From Trichobilharzia regenti (lineage: Eukaryota; Platyhelminthes; Trematoda; Strigeidida; Schistosomatidae): 64,000 bases of DNA. Both the position numbers and the translations under genes were made by a program. Position 1 is the first letter of the stretch. Every line of letters begins with the position of its first letter. Shown here in pieces: positions 50,734 through 62,575 of the stretch. The notes under the pieces are model-generated. The model was not told where the DNA came from and searched no databases. It worked only from the letters and a program-made list of their open reading frames with translations. The stretch is from assembly GCA_944472135.2 (NCBI GenBank), contig OX235262.1, forward strand, positions 43,637,804 to 43,701,803, given 5' to 3'.

Positions 50734-53700
50734 TGTGAATAATCTAAGTTTGTGGCCTAATTAAAATAAAATTTTCATGTAAATCTTGTTGTTTTTCAAT
50801 TCTTATGTTCGCTTTGTGAGCGCTGCGTTCTAGTCCAATGCTCCCTAAGACTTTAGCTACTAACTAGACGCAAGTGTAATTGTGTAGGAACGATGTCGGT
50901 CGTTTTACGTGTTAAATTATAAGTAATTTAGTGAAGTTACGTGGATACGTCTCAAAGTCATATGCAAGTCTTTAGGGACAAATTACAACATTAGGCAGAA
51001 CTTAGGCACTGCATTGGAGTTCCAGTTCGTATGCGGTTAGGTGTATTCGAAAGCATTGCATTACTAATGTTTCACTTAAAGCGTGATGTCAATCCATATG
51101 ACTAAGGCTGTTAACATGTAGCGTAAATCGAAGTCTACACGAGACAAATTATTGAATTCGTTGAGCTGTAGCTATCGTAGTTAGATTTACCTTACACTGA
51201 AGTATGCCACCAATTACTTTGTCAGGTCTCATTGTTAAGTCATGCCTGCATCTAGTCATCATGGCAATATAGCAATACTCAGATAGAATAAGAAAGGTCT
51301 GGTAAGCAGGATGTTAAATATATTTAATAAAAAATGATAACAAGCAAATGTCTTTACGCAGTTGTTTGTCGTAATAATTTGGGCAATGTCGATTTACTGT
51401 GACTGGGTTGACTGACGTTACCGGATATCTGCAAATAAGTGAACAATGTGTATTTTTTAAATCGCTGAAGTAAGAAAGAAGTAATATTAAAGTTAAACGT
51501 TTTATATTTGCCTACCTTTGCTGAAAATGGTTCATTCTCCTTTCTCATTCTTCGTTCATGACAGCATTCTCCTGTGGTTTTCACTGTCAGAGATATTGTT
51601 CATCTTCTAAAGGATAGCAGCAAGCAAATAATAATAATTTCATATGTCGTATAAACGAATGTTTACAAAGAATGCATGTCATTTCTACAGGCGCAATAAG
51701 TTATGTTATAAACTGCAATCGTGAAGTATCATAAATGAATACTTTTTCAAAAGTTTAAGTCGTTCAACTATTGTACGAGTAATTAGAACAGGTTATGATA
51801 AGTGTTAAATTGTAAACCCTTCACAATGAACACTGTACATTTGGCTAAGTGCTATGTCCTTGGAATGTTAGTGTACATTTGCAATCTTTAATGCCAACCA
51901 TGTCGGTGCAAGCATGGAAACTATGACGTTTTCCATGAAAATACAGCTTTGTTCAAACACTGGTGCTGTTGCGTTTCTAATGAAAGCAACCAGACTGTGA
52001 GCAAGCAACTAATAGGCACAAAGAGTAAGTCTCAGCCTTAATAAAGGCATATCCAGTTAAGATAAAATGTAGTGTAATAGTGCACAAATGAAAAGACCAT
52101 CGTGAAGTAGATAAGTGATATTTCAGTGACAGGTAAATTGAAAGATCTGCAAGCTTACAATTCGTAAGACAACCTGACATGCAAGATCTCTCACGAATTT
52201 CTGTAGGGCCTTTGGGGTACCATGGATGTTTTGGCGTCATTCTGAGAATTGGAAAGATGATTTACAAATGCAAAAGGTAATAATCATCGAAACCGCAGTA
52301 GTGTTTTCTAGCCGTTCAGAATTTTTTCCTTTGATGCGGTTTCTTATCAACAGTTTGTAGTATTCATAGTGAGTTTATGGGAACCTTCACTGTATCATGA
52401 TTTTCACCGAACTTCCCTTAACGCACAGGAGCCTACACTCAACCATTGTAACCTGGACATCACAAAATCCTTACAGATAACTTGTTTAATAATAACGGCT
52501 TTAAAGATATAAGCCATAAGTGCATCTTCCATATCCTTCATAGCCACGATTAAGTCATTAAGGATCTCAGAATATCTTAGTGATCTGAAACCAAATAATT
52601 ATTAAGACTGATATAACATATGTAACAGGTGCAGTAGTTGTATGATACAGCTGCTAGCTACTAATTGAAAGAAAGCTGATACTCATTTTAAGTACTCTGA
52701 CATTTGAGAAGGACCATTTATACTATTCTTCGGGACGCTATGAACACTGGTATCAACATAGTCTGATGCCATTTTATGCACTGAGCAATTAAGGTCTTTT
52801 GAAATTCCATGTGCAAATGTAAATTAAACTATTATCACATCTTCGCCTAAGCAGTTCTAACTAGGAACTTCATCAAAATAGATATAATCACCAGGAAATT
52901 CAGCAGCCTGTCTCATTCATCGCATGATATCGTCGATGTGTTATGGAATATTTCAGTCATCCCGGATGATAACAGAAGTGTTTAACATCCTCAAAACACA
53001 CAAAACACACCTATGTCTGCAGGCTATTTCTCTTTCATATGCCCGATTCTCATAGAATAACTGGAATGACAACAGCCATTGCCTGTAGTCAATTTACAAC
53101 CCAAAGACCTGAAACAACTCGCAAAAAACAAACCCTCAACGCACTATAACGGAAATAATAGTCTTTCTACGCGAACTTTCTTGAAAAGGATGACTTTTTT
53201 ATTAATAATTCGTTGAGGCTATTAAATACAATTTTACGCCTTACTAGGAACAAAATACATCAAAATATTGCCTTCTGGCTACAGAAGTCTAAAACTAGTC
53301 AAACATAATCTGTTTTCAAAAAAATAGGTGATTATAATGCCTGTAGCCGTGAGCGCGGTAACCAATAAATTACGCAGAAACACCTGGTTGTAGCCTATAT
53401 CCTCACATGCGTTTACTTGGGAGCAAGTTAAATCATTGCGCAAGTTTATGCATAGGTCATCTGATATAACTGAACGATTGAAACAACGATAAATGAAATT
53501 AAGCGTTTTGGAAGAAAGTAATTTTGGTAGCCTGATGGTTCAAGCAGGCCACCTTAAAGTCTGTGGGTGAACAATGCACCAAGGTTACCTAGTTTGTCTT
53601 TGGGTTTTGTAATATCATAAAGTCAATGCCTAGCTGATCTTCCATGATAGGAATTAAGAAAGGAGACACATATGTTCCCATAACTCTTTGCAGCACCATA

Positions 53701-56069
53701 GGTGGGAACGATGTGTTTTAGGTGGTAAATCGCAGATGAACTAGTTGGGGGTGTGTTGGACGATTTCGGTGCATATCAAACGGCATAAAACAGAATACTC
53801 AAATACATGTGGTATTCTGTTGCTAATGTGAGGTCGGATTTTGGGAATATGTGGGAATAATATTCCATTGGAACACATTGCTTGTCACGATATTACAAAT
53901 TGAACGCCATGCAGAATTTTGGATTATCATTCTTCATGCCTCATCTTGTTTTGCTAACACATGTGGATGGCATTGTTATATCTAATCCAGGTGAAGGATT
54001 GATTGTGACCACAAGAAAGCAGGTTTTTCGCCACCCTTCGCAAAATTCGACTGGCCAGTCTAGCCAAGCGACAGACTGACACCTAATCCCTGACTTCTCT
54101 AGAATTTGCGGATGGCGTACATGGTAGTCGCTCTTTTCCTGAAGAGATGTGGCTGATTCACAGCTTTTCAGTGCCACCGTTCCCCAGGTTTTCTCGAAAA
54201 ATTGTCTGTGTGGTAGGTTGCTGTTTAGTTTCTCAGTGTGTTTGTTAGTGCAGCGCCGAGAAATCTGCTAAAAACGAGTGCAAGCTATGAGAGCGTTTTA
54301 ATGTCTTATAAATCATTACAGTCGTTTTAGTCATAGTGTTATCTTTTCCTCTTGATGTATACTGATGTGTTTAACGTGGCTGTCAAAGCCGTCCGCAACC
54401 TATTATTTATTCCGGACCTTTTTCATTCAGGCCGGACCTCCATCGTGTCTCATGCCTGAAAGATCCTGTGGCCAACCCGTTGTCCACAAGTAAAAGTACT
54501 GAAGTTCCTCCAGCCACTGACATGAATTAAACGGCAGAACCAAAATCCACGATAGAGGTGCGTGCACACGTTTTCTCCACGCTGTTCTGATGACAGATCC
54601 CATACCTCCTTTTAGATGTAAGGTCCAACGCCGTGTGATTTTTCCACGGGCACTGCAAGACGTTTTACTCTGCGACGTTTAAGACAACGAACTCTGGCAA
54701 CGCCGCATGACCGCGCTACGGTGATATTGGCTAGAATCTCGTGGCCTGGAGTTATTCATGATATGGTGATGGTGTGCGATGAGAGCTTCCAGAAGTGAAC
54801 AAACCTAACACCAATTTACGTGGGTCATTAAGAACACCTGTCAATTGATTTTCAGTTATTTGACAGTTATGTTTGGTTAACTTTCTTCGTTCCGGTGCGC
54901 TGGTTTCTCTCCAGCTAGACCTATCAGTTTTTTACTGCCTTGGTATTCATGCATCATAACAGTTGACCTTGTGATTCATGATAGTTCGTATGAATATGTA
55001 GAAGAACCTGGTAAAATGAGTGAGTCCCACTGATGTCCTTCACTGATTCGTCACATCATTCTGATGGAAATTGTTGAATTTCGGTCGTCACCATATTCAA
55101 CACACTGAATAAGCGCACCAAGCGGTTGAATACAGATCATATTATGGACAAGAATATTAGTGCTTAAGCAAATGCATTTGTAGATGGACACCGGACCCCC
55201 TTTTTAACTACTTTCATAACATGTCTCACTGTACTAAGATTAGTCCTGTGGTTGCCTGGCCTGAGTTGTGGATACTTCACTTGAGGGAGAGACCAGAATT
55301 TGGATTACATGGGTTTTGCCTTAGGAAACGTTACATTCGCTAAGTTCATAAAGCTTGATAAAACTGACAGAGTATATGGGTGGAATGTTAATGGTGTGTA
55401 ATTACACCAGATGACTCACCCATACGCTGAGTTTATGACTAATTGCATTTCTGGAAGGACCCATTGTTCAAGCTTCTACGAAAACAAATAAGACATAATA
55501 TTGTTTTCTCTTAGCTTTTTACCTTCGACTGCCGAAAGTGGAATCACATACTCTCAATGGACAACCAGCCAGGTATTGGAAATTCGTCAGATAATCTGAG
55601 ATCCGCGTTGATTCTTAGGACAAGATGAAAGCTGATCTCTCCCATGTTTGCAGTATTTTTCCAAACAGCAATGGAGGGGCCATATATGAGTGCATCGTGC
55701 TTTCATCATCATCTGGTCATCATAAAGCTCTCTTCATATTGAGGCGCCCTTTTGATTAGACTCATGGTATAATCACGAACTTGTTGCAGGATATAATGGT
55801 GTGTTCATGCGAAAACATTGCGATTCTGCTCTGCACCATACTTGTCATTGTGGCATTTTCTGAATTAACATGACTCGTGTGTTCTCCTGCAAACACCGCG
55901 CTGATCAGACCTGCAAAGTTGGCGACAGGTGATCGCAGAAACGGTATTCAGACGGCCTTTTCCATAGAGCAGCCGCCCCTGTTTGTTGTTAGTGTGTCAG
56001 CTAGGAGGGACAAGACATTTTGAGGTCACTGGGTCACTATATGTTCGTATATCTATAGGTTCTTTGAAG
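50734..56069. other. 5.3 kb without recognisable genes
   Basis: I found no ORF with known motifs on either strand. A minus-strand open stretch near 53.58-53.71 kb (VLQRVMGTYVSPFLIPIMED) and a pair of overlapping ORFs at 53.88-54.18 kb may be decayed coding sequence of unknown origin. Base composition is AT-rich to about 54 kb and more balanced after that. Confidence 0.4.
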
Positions 56070-56225
56070 TTTCGAGTGGAACATAGGGTCTCAACTTGAG
56101 CTAAGAAGTTTCAGCTGCAGGGCTATTGTTTTGAGGGGTGGAGTCGTTATTATCATACACTAGCTCCTCTTTATACGGGCTTACAATTGGCTGCGCGAGG
56201 TTTAGGTGTGAGTCAACCACTGGGT
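56070..56225 (-). repeat. SINE with RTE-like body and tail, copy 3
   Basis: Plus strand AGTGGAACATAGGGTCTCAA, GAAGTTTCAGCTGCAG, then a GGGGTGGAGT block and GAGTCAACCACTG: a decayed minus copy of the SINE at 10.4-10.6 kb. Confidence 0.5.
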
Positions 56226-56829
56226 GTTCACTACTATTAACGCTTTCAGTCAATGAAAGAAAGTCAAAGGTGGGGATTGTTGGACGTAATTTTTGTTTTA
56301 TCGAATAAAGCTACATGTCAGTGTGATATGAAAGTAGTAGTGTGTTCAGTTTCGAACTTTTAAAAGATTCCATCACTGACTTCTACCCAAGTCAGAAAAG
56401 CCCTTTCCGCATCATATACGCGTCTGGCGAAGTATAGTTGTGGATTTAACGGGTTTTTAGTAAAGAGTGTTGTGGTTCCATGTTCGGCTAAAATGCAGTG
56501 CTAAAGATAACACTTCGTAGACTGCTTTGGACAGAGTTTCAGATAGGTTCCTTGTAAAGGCACTTGTCATTCGATACTGAAGACTGTCACAAGATACGAT
56601 GAACAACGCAGTAACATGTCCCAGTAGTACTAAAATGACAAGCTCTGTTAATTAAGTCCTTCAGGTTCATTTATTGCATGTATGGATGTTGATCAGGCTA
56701 TTGTTGAATGTTTCCCATCAGACGAGCCACGTCTTGTGGACACCTTTAGACAGTGCTAAACGGTGCTGAAATAAGGTTAATTATCATTTGTTTCCAACCT
56801 CGCCTAGATCACTAGTTCGCTGGTTTTCT
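56226..56829. other. No gene seen
   Basis: No ORF or repeat is recognised in this stretch before the RTE copy. Confidence 0.45.
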
Positions 56830-57249
56830 AGCCAGTCCGGATAAAGGGGAGGGTTGGGGTGTGGTGCTAGCAACTCCACCCCTGTAAAACAACCAAATAG
56901 CTACAGAAACTTCAACTCACATATATTAAAAATTCTAAAAACATAAACAATAACCTTATCTTTTGCTGAAATCGGGGAAGCGAAATGACGCAGGCTGGTG
57001 AAGCCAGTCAGCCCATGTGCCTGCCTTCTTTCGATGAAAGAAAAAGTAAGAATAGGTACCTCGAATGTTCGTACAATGTACGAAACTGGAAAGGCTGCCC
57101 AGATAGCCGCAGAAATGAGAATGTACAAATTAAAAGTGCTGTGAATCTGCGGGAGCAGATGGAACAGGACTAGAAGGTGCCAACTATCAACTGGAGAGAC
57201 AGTAATACATTTTGGTCACCCAGAGGACAACCATGAGCACACCGAGGGA

Positions 57250-57897
57250 GTGGCCATCATGATGTCACCAACAGCAACCAAAGCTCTCATGAAGTGGGAA
57301 CCAATCTCCTCCAGGATAATGACAGCCAGGTTCAACTCAAAAGGAAGGAAAGTTACAGTCATTCAATGTTATGCGCCTACAAACGTCTCAGGACAAGAGA
57401 AGGAGGCGTTCTACAGACAACTACAAGCAATAATGGACAACGTCCTAAATGACGATATCAAAATCCTGATGGGAGACATGAATGCGAAGCTAGGAGGGGA
57501 CAACACAGGAAGAGAACTCACCATAGGTCAAGAGGCCCTCGGTGAAATGAAAGACAACGGTGAACTCTTCTCAGACTTCTGTGCCTTCAGCGATTTGGTG
57601 ATTGGTGGTAGTGTGTTCAAACACAAGGATACACACAAGACGACATGGATTTCACCAGATGGAAACACCAAGAACCAAATAGACTTCATCTCAATTTCAA
57701 GAAAGTGGAGACGGAGCCTACTGGACACAAGGTCGAGGAGAGGAGCAGATGTGGGTTCAGACCACTATCTAGTACAAGGGACTTTCAAGGTGAAACTAAA
57801 AGCCTCGAGGACAGCTGGGGATAGGCCACAATGCAAGTTCAACACTCAACTACTGAAGGACACAACCACAAAAGACACTTTCACTGCAACTGTCTGA
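57250..57897 (+). pseudogene. RTE endonuclease domain fragment
   Basis: 215 open codons: AIMMSPTATKALMKWE, VTVIQCYAPTN, ILMGDMNAKLGGD, NQIDFISISRKWRRS, ADVGSDHYLVQG. The N-terminal catalytic region before residue 1 is broken by shifts (57000-57250). It ends at a TGA where the intact RTE is open. Endonuclease Asp, Asn and His motifs remain. Confidence 0.75.
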
Positions 57898-58169
57898 GCA
57901 GAGCAGGAAACACTACGCGACATCACTGAAGAATCATGTGTGGAAGGACATTGGAACTCTCTGAAGGCGATTCTCAACGAAACGTGTTCAACGGTTCTAG
58001 GAAGAAAGAAGAGACAAGACAAGGAGTGGCTCTCAACGGACACTTGGAAATTAATAGAAGATAGGAGAATGGTGAAAGAGAAAATGATTCAATGCAAGGA
58101 CGGATAGGAGAAGGAGACGATGAGCTCAACTTACAAAGCACTGGACAAAGAAGTGAAGAAGAGTGCTAG

Positions 58170-58485
58170 TGTGGTGAGAGCAGGCTGCTAGCCGATTGGT
58201 TGGCACTAATCTACGTTAAGGTCTAGGTCACTAATATGGGCCGTGAACAAGCCTGAGTCAACAACCAATCACAGCAAAGTTAACGTGGCAAAATATGATT
58301 CGCAGAGAGAACTCTATTTGTCAACGAATCCCGAAACAACCAATCAGAAGCCTGCGTTTGTCTACCTAAACAACCAATCAGATGACTGCGCTTGTCTATA
58401 ATAATGTAGTTGAAAGATGTATAAATACGTGTTGATTTTCATAATAAAACGATCTGTTGCCTGGCCCTTGTCTTCTGTTGTTACA
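58170..58485 (+). repeat. 5' LTR of miniature element
   Basis: TGTGGTGAG start, CTGTTGTTACA end. Contains three CCAAT motifs and one inverted ATTGG, a TATA box and an AATAAA signal. Confidence 0.9.
58195..58448 (+). promoter_or_regulatory. LTR promoter and poly(A) signals
   Basis: ATTGG 58195-58199; CCAAT at 58265-58269, 58340-58344 and 58374-58378; TATAAATA 58420-58427; AATAAA 58443-58448. Each CCAAT sits in a near-repeat AACAACCAATCA. The spacing is that of a compact RNA polymerase II promoter with CCAAT-binding (NF-Y-like) sites. The same elements recur in the 3' LTR, 737 bp downstream. Confidence 0.55.
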
Positions 58486-58508
58486 TTTGGTGTCGCTGCC
58501 TACCGAAA

Positions 58509-58928
58509 ATGGAAAGCCTATGCCCTGCTGTTTTTGATGGAGACATATGGATCTTCGGGCAGGACTTCAAGGCTTCTGCGCAGTTGAGTGGCGTTCAAAA
58601 TCTGTCAGCGATGGAGCTGCTACTTGGGACGCTGCTGGGAGGTCGGGTGAAAGCAGCATATGAAAGTGTGAGCCGAAGTATGGACGAATGTTCGACAGGG
58701 TCAGGCAAACAGTTTCCAAAGTGGGAAGGACCATATATGGTCACTTCGAGATGGGGTTACGCAGACACAGTTGCAATGGCGAACAATAAGAGGCGCGTGA
58801 ACGTCAGCGAGCTCCAGAAATGGATGCAGCGAGACAAGCCAACGATGACGCCTGCACCAAGTAGATCAAGCCGACTTCAGTCGCACGTATTTGACGGGGG
58901 GACGAGTGTGGTGAGAGCAGGCTGCTAG
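58509..58928 (+). CDS. gag-start / integrase-tail fusion ORF of miniature element
   Basis: 139 codons. Residues 1 to about 63 (MESLCPAVFDGDIWIFGQ, LLLGTLLGGRVKAAYESV) look like the start of a gag or polyprotein. Residues about 68-110 (FPKWEGPYMVTSRWG, RRVNVSELQKWMQRD) match the GPY/F-type C-terminal domain of Ty3-group integrases. Protease, RT, RNase H and integrase core are absent, so an internal deletion fused the two ends in frame. The last seven or so codons lie in the 3' LTR. Function unknown; it may simply be what the deletion left. Confidence 0.65.
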   Translation: MESLCPAVFDGDIWIFGQDFKASAQLSGVQNLSAMELLLGTLLGGRVKAAYESVSRSMDECSTGSGKQFPKWEGPYMVTSRWGYADTVAMANNKRRVNVSELQKWMQRDKPTMTPAPSRSSRLQSHVFDGGTSVVRAGC

Positions 58929-59222
58929 CCGATTGGTTGGCACTAATCTACGTTAAGGTCTAGGTCACTAATATGGGCCGTGAACAAGCCTGAGTCAACA
59001 ACCAATCACAGCAAAGTTAACGTGGCAAAATATGATTCGCAGAGAGAACTCTATTTGTCAACGAATCCCGAAACAACCAATCAGAAGCCTGCGTTTGTCT
59101 ACCTAAACAACCAATCAGATGACTGCGCTTGTCTATAATAATGTAGTTGAAAGATGTATAAATACGTGTTGATTTTCATAATAAAACGATCTGTTGCCTG
59201 GCCCTTGTCTTCTGTTGTTACA
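58907..59222 (+). repeat. 3' LTR of miniature element
   Basis: Same sequence as the 5' LTR by direct reading. Confidence 0.9.
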
Positions 59223-59310
59223 CTAGGAAGGACAAAAGACGATTCTACGACAGCCTCGCCACTGAAGCTGAGAAGGCAGCAGGCAAAAGGGACCTGAGGA
59301 CACTATATCA

Positions 59311-60751
59311 GATAACCAAGTCTCTATCCGGGAAGAGATCAACACAAGCGAAACCTGTAAAAAACAGCCAAGGGAACCCAATTACCAAGGAAGAAAAACA
59401 GATTAAACAATGGGCGGATCACTTCAAAGGACTCTTGAACCGACCATCACCTGCAACCCGTCCAGAAATACCAACAACAGCACGCACACAACTGCAAGTT
59501 GACACCAATCCTCCAACGAGAGCTGAAGTCTTGAATGCAATCAAGCTTCTGAAGGCTGAAAAAGCAGCTGAACCAGATGGAATACCCCCTGAAGCACTGA
59601 AAGCAGACCCAGAGACGACAGCAGACATTCTGACTCCATTATTGCAAAAGGTCTGGAAGGAGGGAAAGGTTACCTCGTGAAACTACCACAGAAGGGCGAC
59701 TTACGCCTCACTCTGTAAGAACTGGAGAGTTATCATGCTCCTGTCGACGCCAAGTAAAATCCTGAGTCGCATCATCCTGGAGAGATTAAAGGACCCACTG
59801 GAGACAGAACTCCGATCAGAACAAGCTGGATTCAGGAAAGGCAAATCATGTACTGACCAAATTGAAACTCAACGCATCATCATCACAGAACAAAGCATGG
59901 AATGGCAATCAAACATCTACCTCAACTTTATTGAATTTGAGAGAGCCTTCGACAGACAGCGTTGACCGCGAAGTAATTTGGAAACTACTCGAGTACTACG
60001 GCGTACCCCAAATATTCATCAACCTTATTCAACAGCTGGTTGTGTGATAACGGCATATGTCAAGTGATCCACAACGGAAAACTCAGCGAGGCGTTTGGAG
60101 TAAACACAGGTGTCAGACAAGGGTGCTTACTATCACCAATGATATTCCTAATCGCGGTGGACTGACTGGATTATGCATCAGACAGTGGGAAACGAACACA
60201 CAGGGATATCCTGGACCGACGTCAGGAACCTAGAAGACCTGGATTTCGCGCGTGCATGATTTATGCTTGATGTCACATAAAATCGAAGACCTACAAGCGA
60301 AAACCGACAAACTGGTCGAAGAAGCAGCCGGCGAAGACAGGACAAGACTCCATGTGAACATAGACAAGACGGAGGTTATGAAAATAACCAACCAACAACA
60401 GCAACAACATCCAACGTCAATAACCATCAACGGGAGGGATTTGAAAGAGGTTATTTCATTCACTTATCTAGGGAGCATTGTCTCAACTACAGGAGGAGCG
60501 GACGAGGATGTCAAATCGAGCGAGAATCGGGAAGGCGAGAAACACATTCATCAACCTGAAATCAATCTGGAAATCTTCGTCACTCAGCCAGAATCAACAA
60601 CAAAATTCGGATTTTCAATACAAACATAAAATCAGTCCTTCTATACGGATCAGAAACTTGGCGGGTCACAAAGAATATTTCCAAAAGGTTGCAGACCTTT
60701 ATTAACAACTGTCTTCGCTTTATACTGAAGATCAGATGGCCGGGCTGGAAA
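59311..60751 (+). pseudogene. RTE RT region, tandem unit 1
   Basis: Unit of 1,441 bp starting GATAACCAAGTCTC. Contains degenerate RT pieces: EVLNAIKLLKAEKAAEPDG, LSTPSKILSRIILERL, YLNFIEFERAFD (motif A, then a shift), VRQGCLLSPMIFL, and TFLGSIVST-like text. The GPDG motif is EPDG here. Frame breaks occur after EGKV, at motif A and around motif C (FARA in place of FADD). Confidence 0.75.
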
Positions 60752-62230
60752 GATAACCAAGTCTCTATCCGGGAAGAGATCAACACAAGCGAAACCTGTA
60801 AAAAACAGCCAAGGGAACCCAATTACCAAGGAAGAAAAACAGATTAAACAATGGGCGGATCACTTCAAAGGACTCTTGAACCGACCATCACCTGCAACCC
60901 GTCCAGAAATACCAACAACAGCACGCACACAACTGCAAGTTGACACCAATCCTCCAACGAGAGCTGAAGTCTTGAATGCAATCAAGCTTCTGAAAACTGG
61001 AAAAACAGCCGGACCAGATGGAATACTCCCTGAAGCACTGAAAGCAGACCCAGAGACGACAGCAGACATTCTGACTCCATTATTGCAAAAGGTCTGGAAG
61101 GAGGGAAAGGTTACCTCGTGAAACTACCACAGAAGGGCGACTTACGCCTCACTCTGTAAGAACTGGAGAGTTATCATGCTCCTGTCGACGCCAAGTAAAA
61201 TCCTGAGTCGCATCATCCTGGAGAAAAGTAAAGGATGCACTGGATGCAGATATCCGACCAGAACAAACTGGATTCAGGAAAGGCAAATCATGTACTGACC
61301 AAATTGAAACTCAACGCATCATCATCACAGAACAAAGCATGGAATGGCAATCAAACATCTACCTCAACTTTATTGAATTTGAGAGAGCCTTCGACAGACA
61401 GCGTTGACCGCGAAGTAATTTGGAAACTACTCGAGTACTACGGCGTACCCCAAATATTCATCAACCTTATTCAACAGCTGGTTGTGTGACAACGGCATAT
61501 GTCAAGTGATCCACAACGGAAAACTCAGCGAGGCGTTTGGAGTAAACACAGGTGTCAGACAAGGGTGCTTATTATCTATCACCAATGATATTCCTAATCG
61601 CGGTGGACTGACTGGATTATGCATCAGACAGTGGGAAACGAACACACAGGGATATCCTGGACCGACGTCAGGAACCTAGAAGACCTGGATTTCGCGCGTG
61701 CATGATTTATGCTTGATGTCACATAAAATCGAAGACCTACAAGCGAAAACCGACAAACTGGTCGAAGAAGCAGCCGGCGAAAACAGGAAAGACTCCAAGT
61801 CAACATAGACAAGACGGAGGTGATGAAAATAACCAGCCAACAATAACAACAGCAGCAGCAGCAACATCCAGCGCCAATCACCATCAACGGGAGGGATTTG
61901 AAAGAGGTTACTTCATTCACTTATCTAGGGAGCGTTGTCTCAACTACATGCAGTCGGAACGGACGAGGATGTCAAATCGAGCGAGAATCGGGAAGGCGAG
62001 AAACACATTATTCATCAACCTGAAATCAATCTGCAAATCTTCGTCACTCAGCCAACATCAACAACAAAATTCGGTCGGATTTTCAATACAAACATCAAGT
62101 CAGTCAGTTCTTCTATACGGATCAGAAAGTTGGCGGATGGGTCACAAAGAATATTCCCAACAGGCTATTGCAGACCTTCATCAACAACCGTCTTCGCTCC
62201 ATACTGAAGATCAGATGAACGGGCCGGAAA
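60752..62230 (+). pseudogene. RTE RT region, tandem unit 2
   Basis: Begins again with GATAACCAAGTCTC at 60752. It repeats unit 1 with the same lesions (after EGKV, at motif A, at motif C), plus small differences of its own: KTGKTAGPDG kept, extra bases near 61574 and 61845. It runs on into the normal RTE C-terminus. Confidence 0.75.
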
Positions 62231-62575
62231 GAATCACCAGCAGGAAACTATGAGAAGAAATAATACAAGAACAAACCAATCGCCAACCAACAAATATGCA
62301 GGAGAATGTGGAGATGGATGGATTGGACACTCGCTGAGGAGGCCGCTGGGTGACATCGCGCGCGGGTCAGGCCAGTGCTCGAGTGGAACCCGAAAGGGAC
62401 GTGGCGAGTGAAGCGTTAGTGTGAGGGTGACATGGAGGAGATCGTGCAAAGAGGAGTTGAAACAACATGGATGCAGGTGAAAAGTACAGCAGAAGATAGA
62501 CAGAAGCAAGTGGAGACGTGCAGTTGAAGCCCTATGTTCCACTAGGAACCCAAGGGAACAATAATAAACAATAAT
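62231..62575 (+). pseudogene. RTE C-terminal tail and 3' end
   Basis: Broken version of the tail (text like WRWMDWTLAEEAAG and the TWRRSCK block), the GAAGCCCTATG block near 62527 and an AATAATAAAC tail. Confidence 0.7.

Larger units (their letters stand above)
58170..59222 (+). mobile_element. Miniature Ty3-type LTR element (TRIM-like)
   Basis: LTRs 58170-58485 and 58907-59222, 316 bp each, appear identical. TGT...ACA ends and a perfect 4-bp TSD CTAG (58166-58169, 59223-59226). The internal region is only 421 bp: PBS-like TGGTGTCGCTGCC at 58488, one ORF joining a gag-like start to an integrase C-terminus, and a purine tract GGGGGGACGAG right before the 3' LTR. It inserted into the RTE ORF. 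Identical LTRs mean a recent event driven by enzymes from a full-length relative. Confidence 0.85.
56830..62575 (+). mobile_element. Dead RTE copy with insertion and tandem duplication
   Basis: 5' leader (GGTGCTAGCAACTCCACC near 56865), endonuclease part, miniature LTR element insertion at 58170-59222, RT part present twice in tandem, and 3' end GAAGCCCTATGTTCCACTAGG with an AATAATAAAC tail. It is the same family as the intact element at 24.1-27.6 kb but with many frameshifts. Confidence 0.8.

Noticed and set aside
53580..54180. Possible decayed gene on the minus strand (VLQRVMGTYVSPFLIPIMED and nearby ORFs)
   Set aside because: Short open stretches with stops between them and no family I can name; not enough for a call.
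62234..62542. 102-codon minus-strand ORF at the end of the dead RTE
   Set aside because: Antisense of the RTE C-terminal tail; no independent motif.
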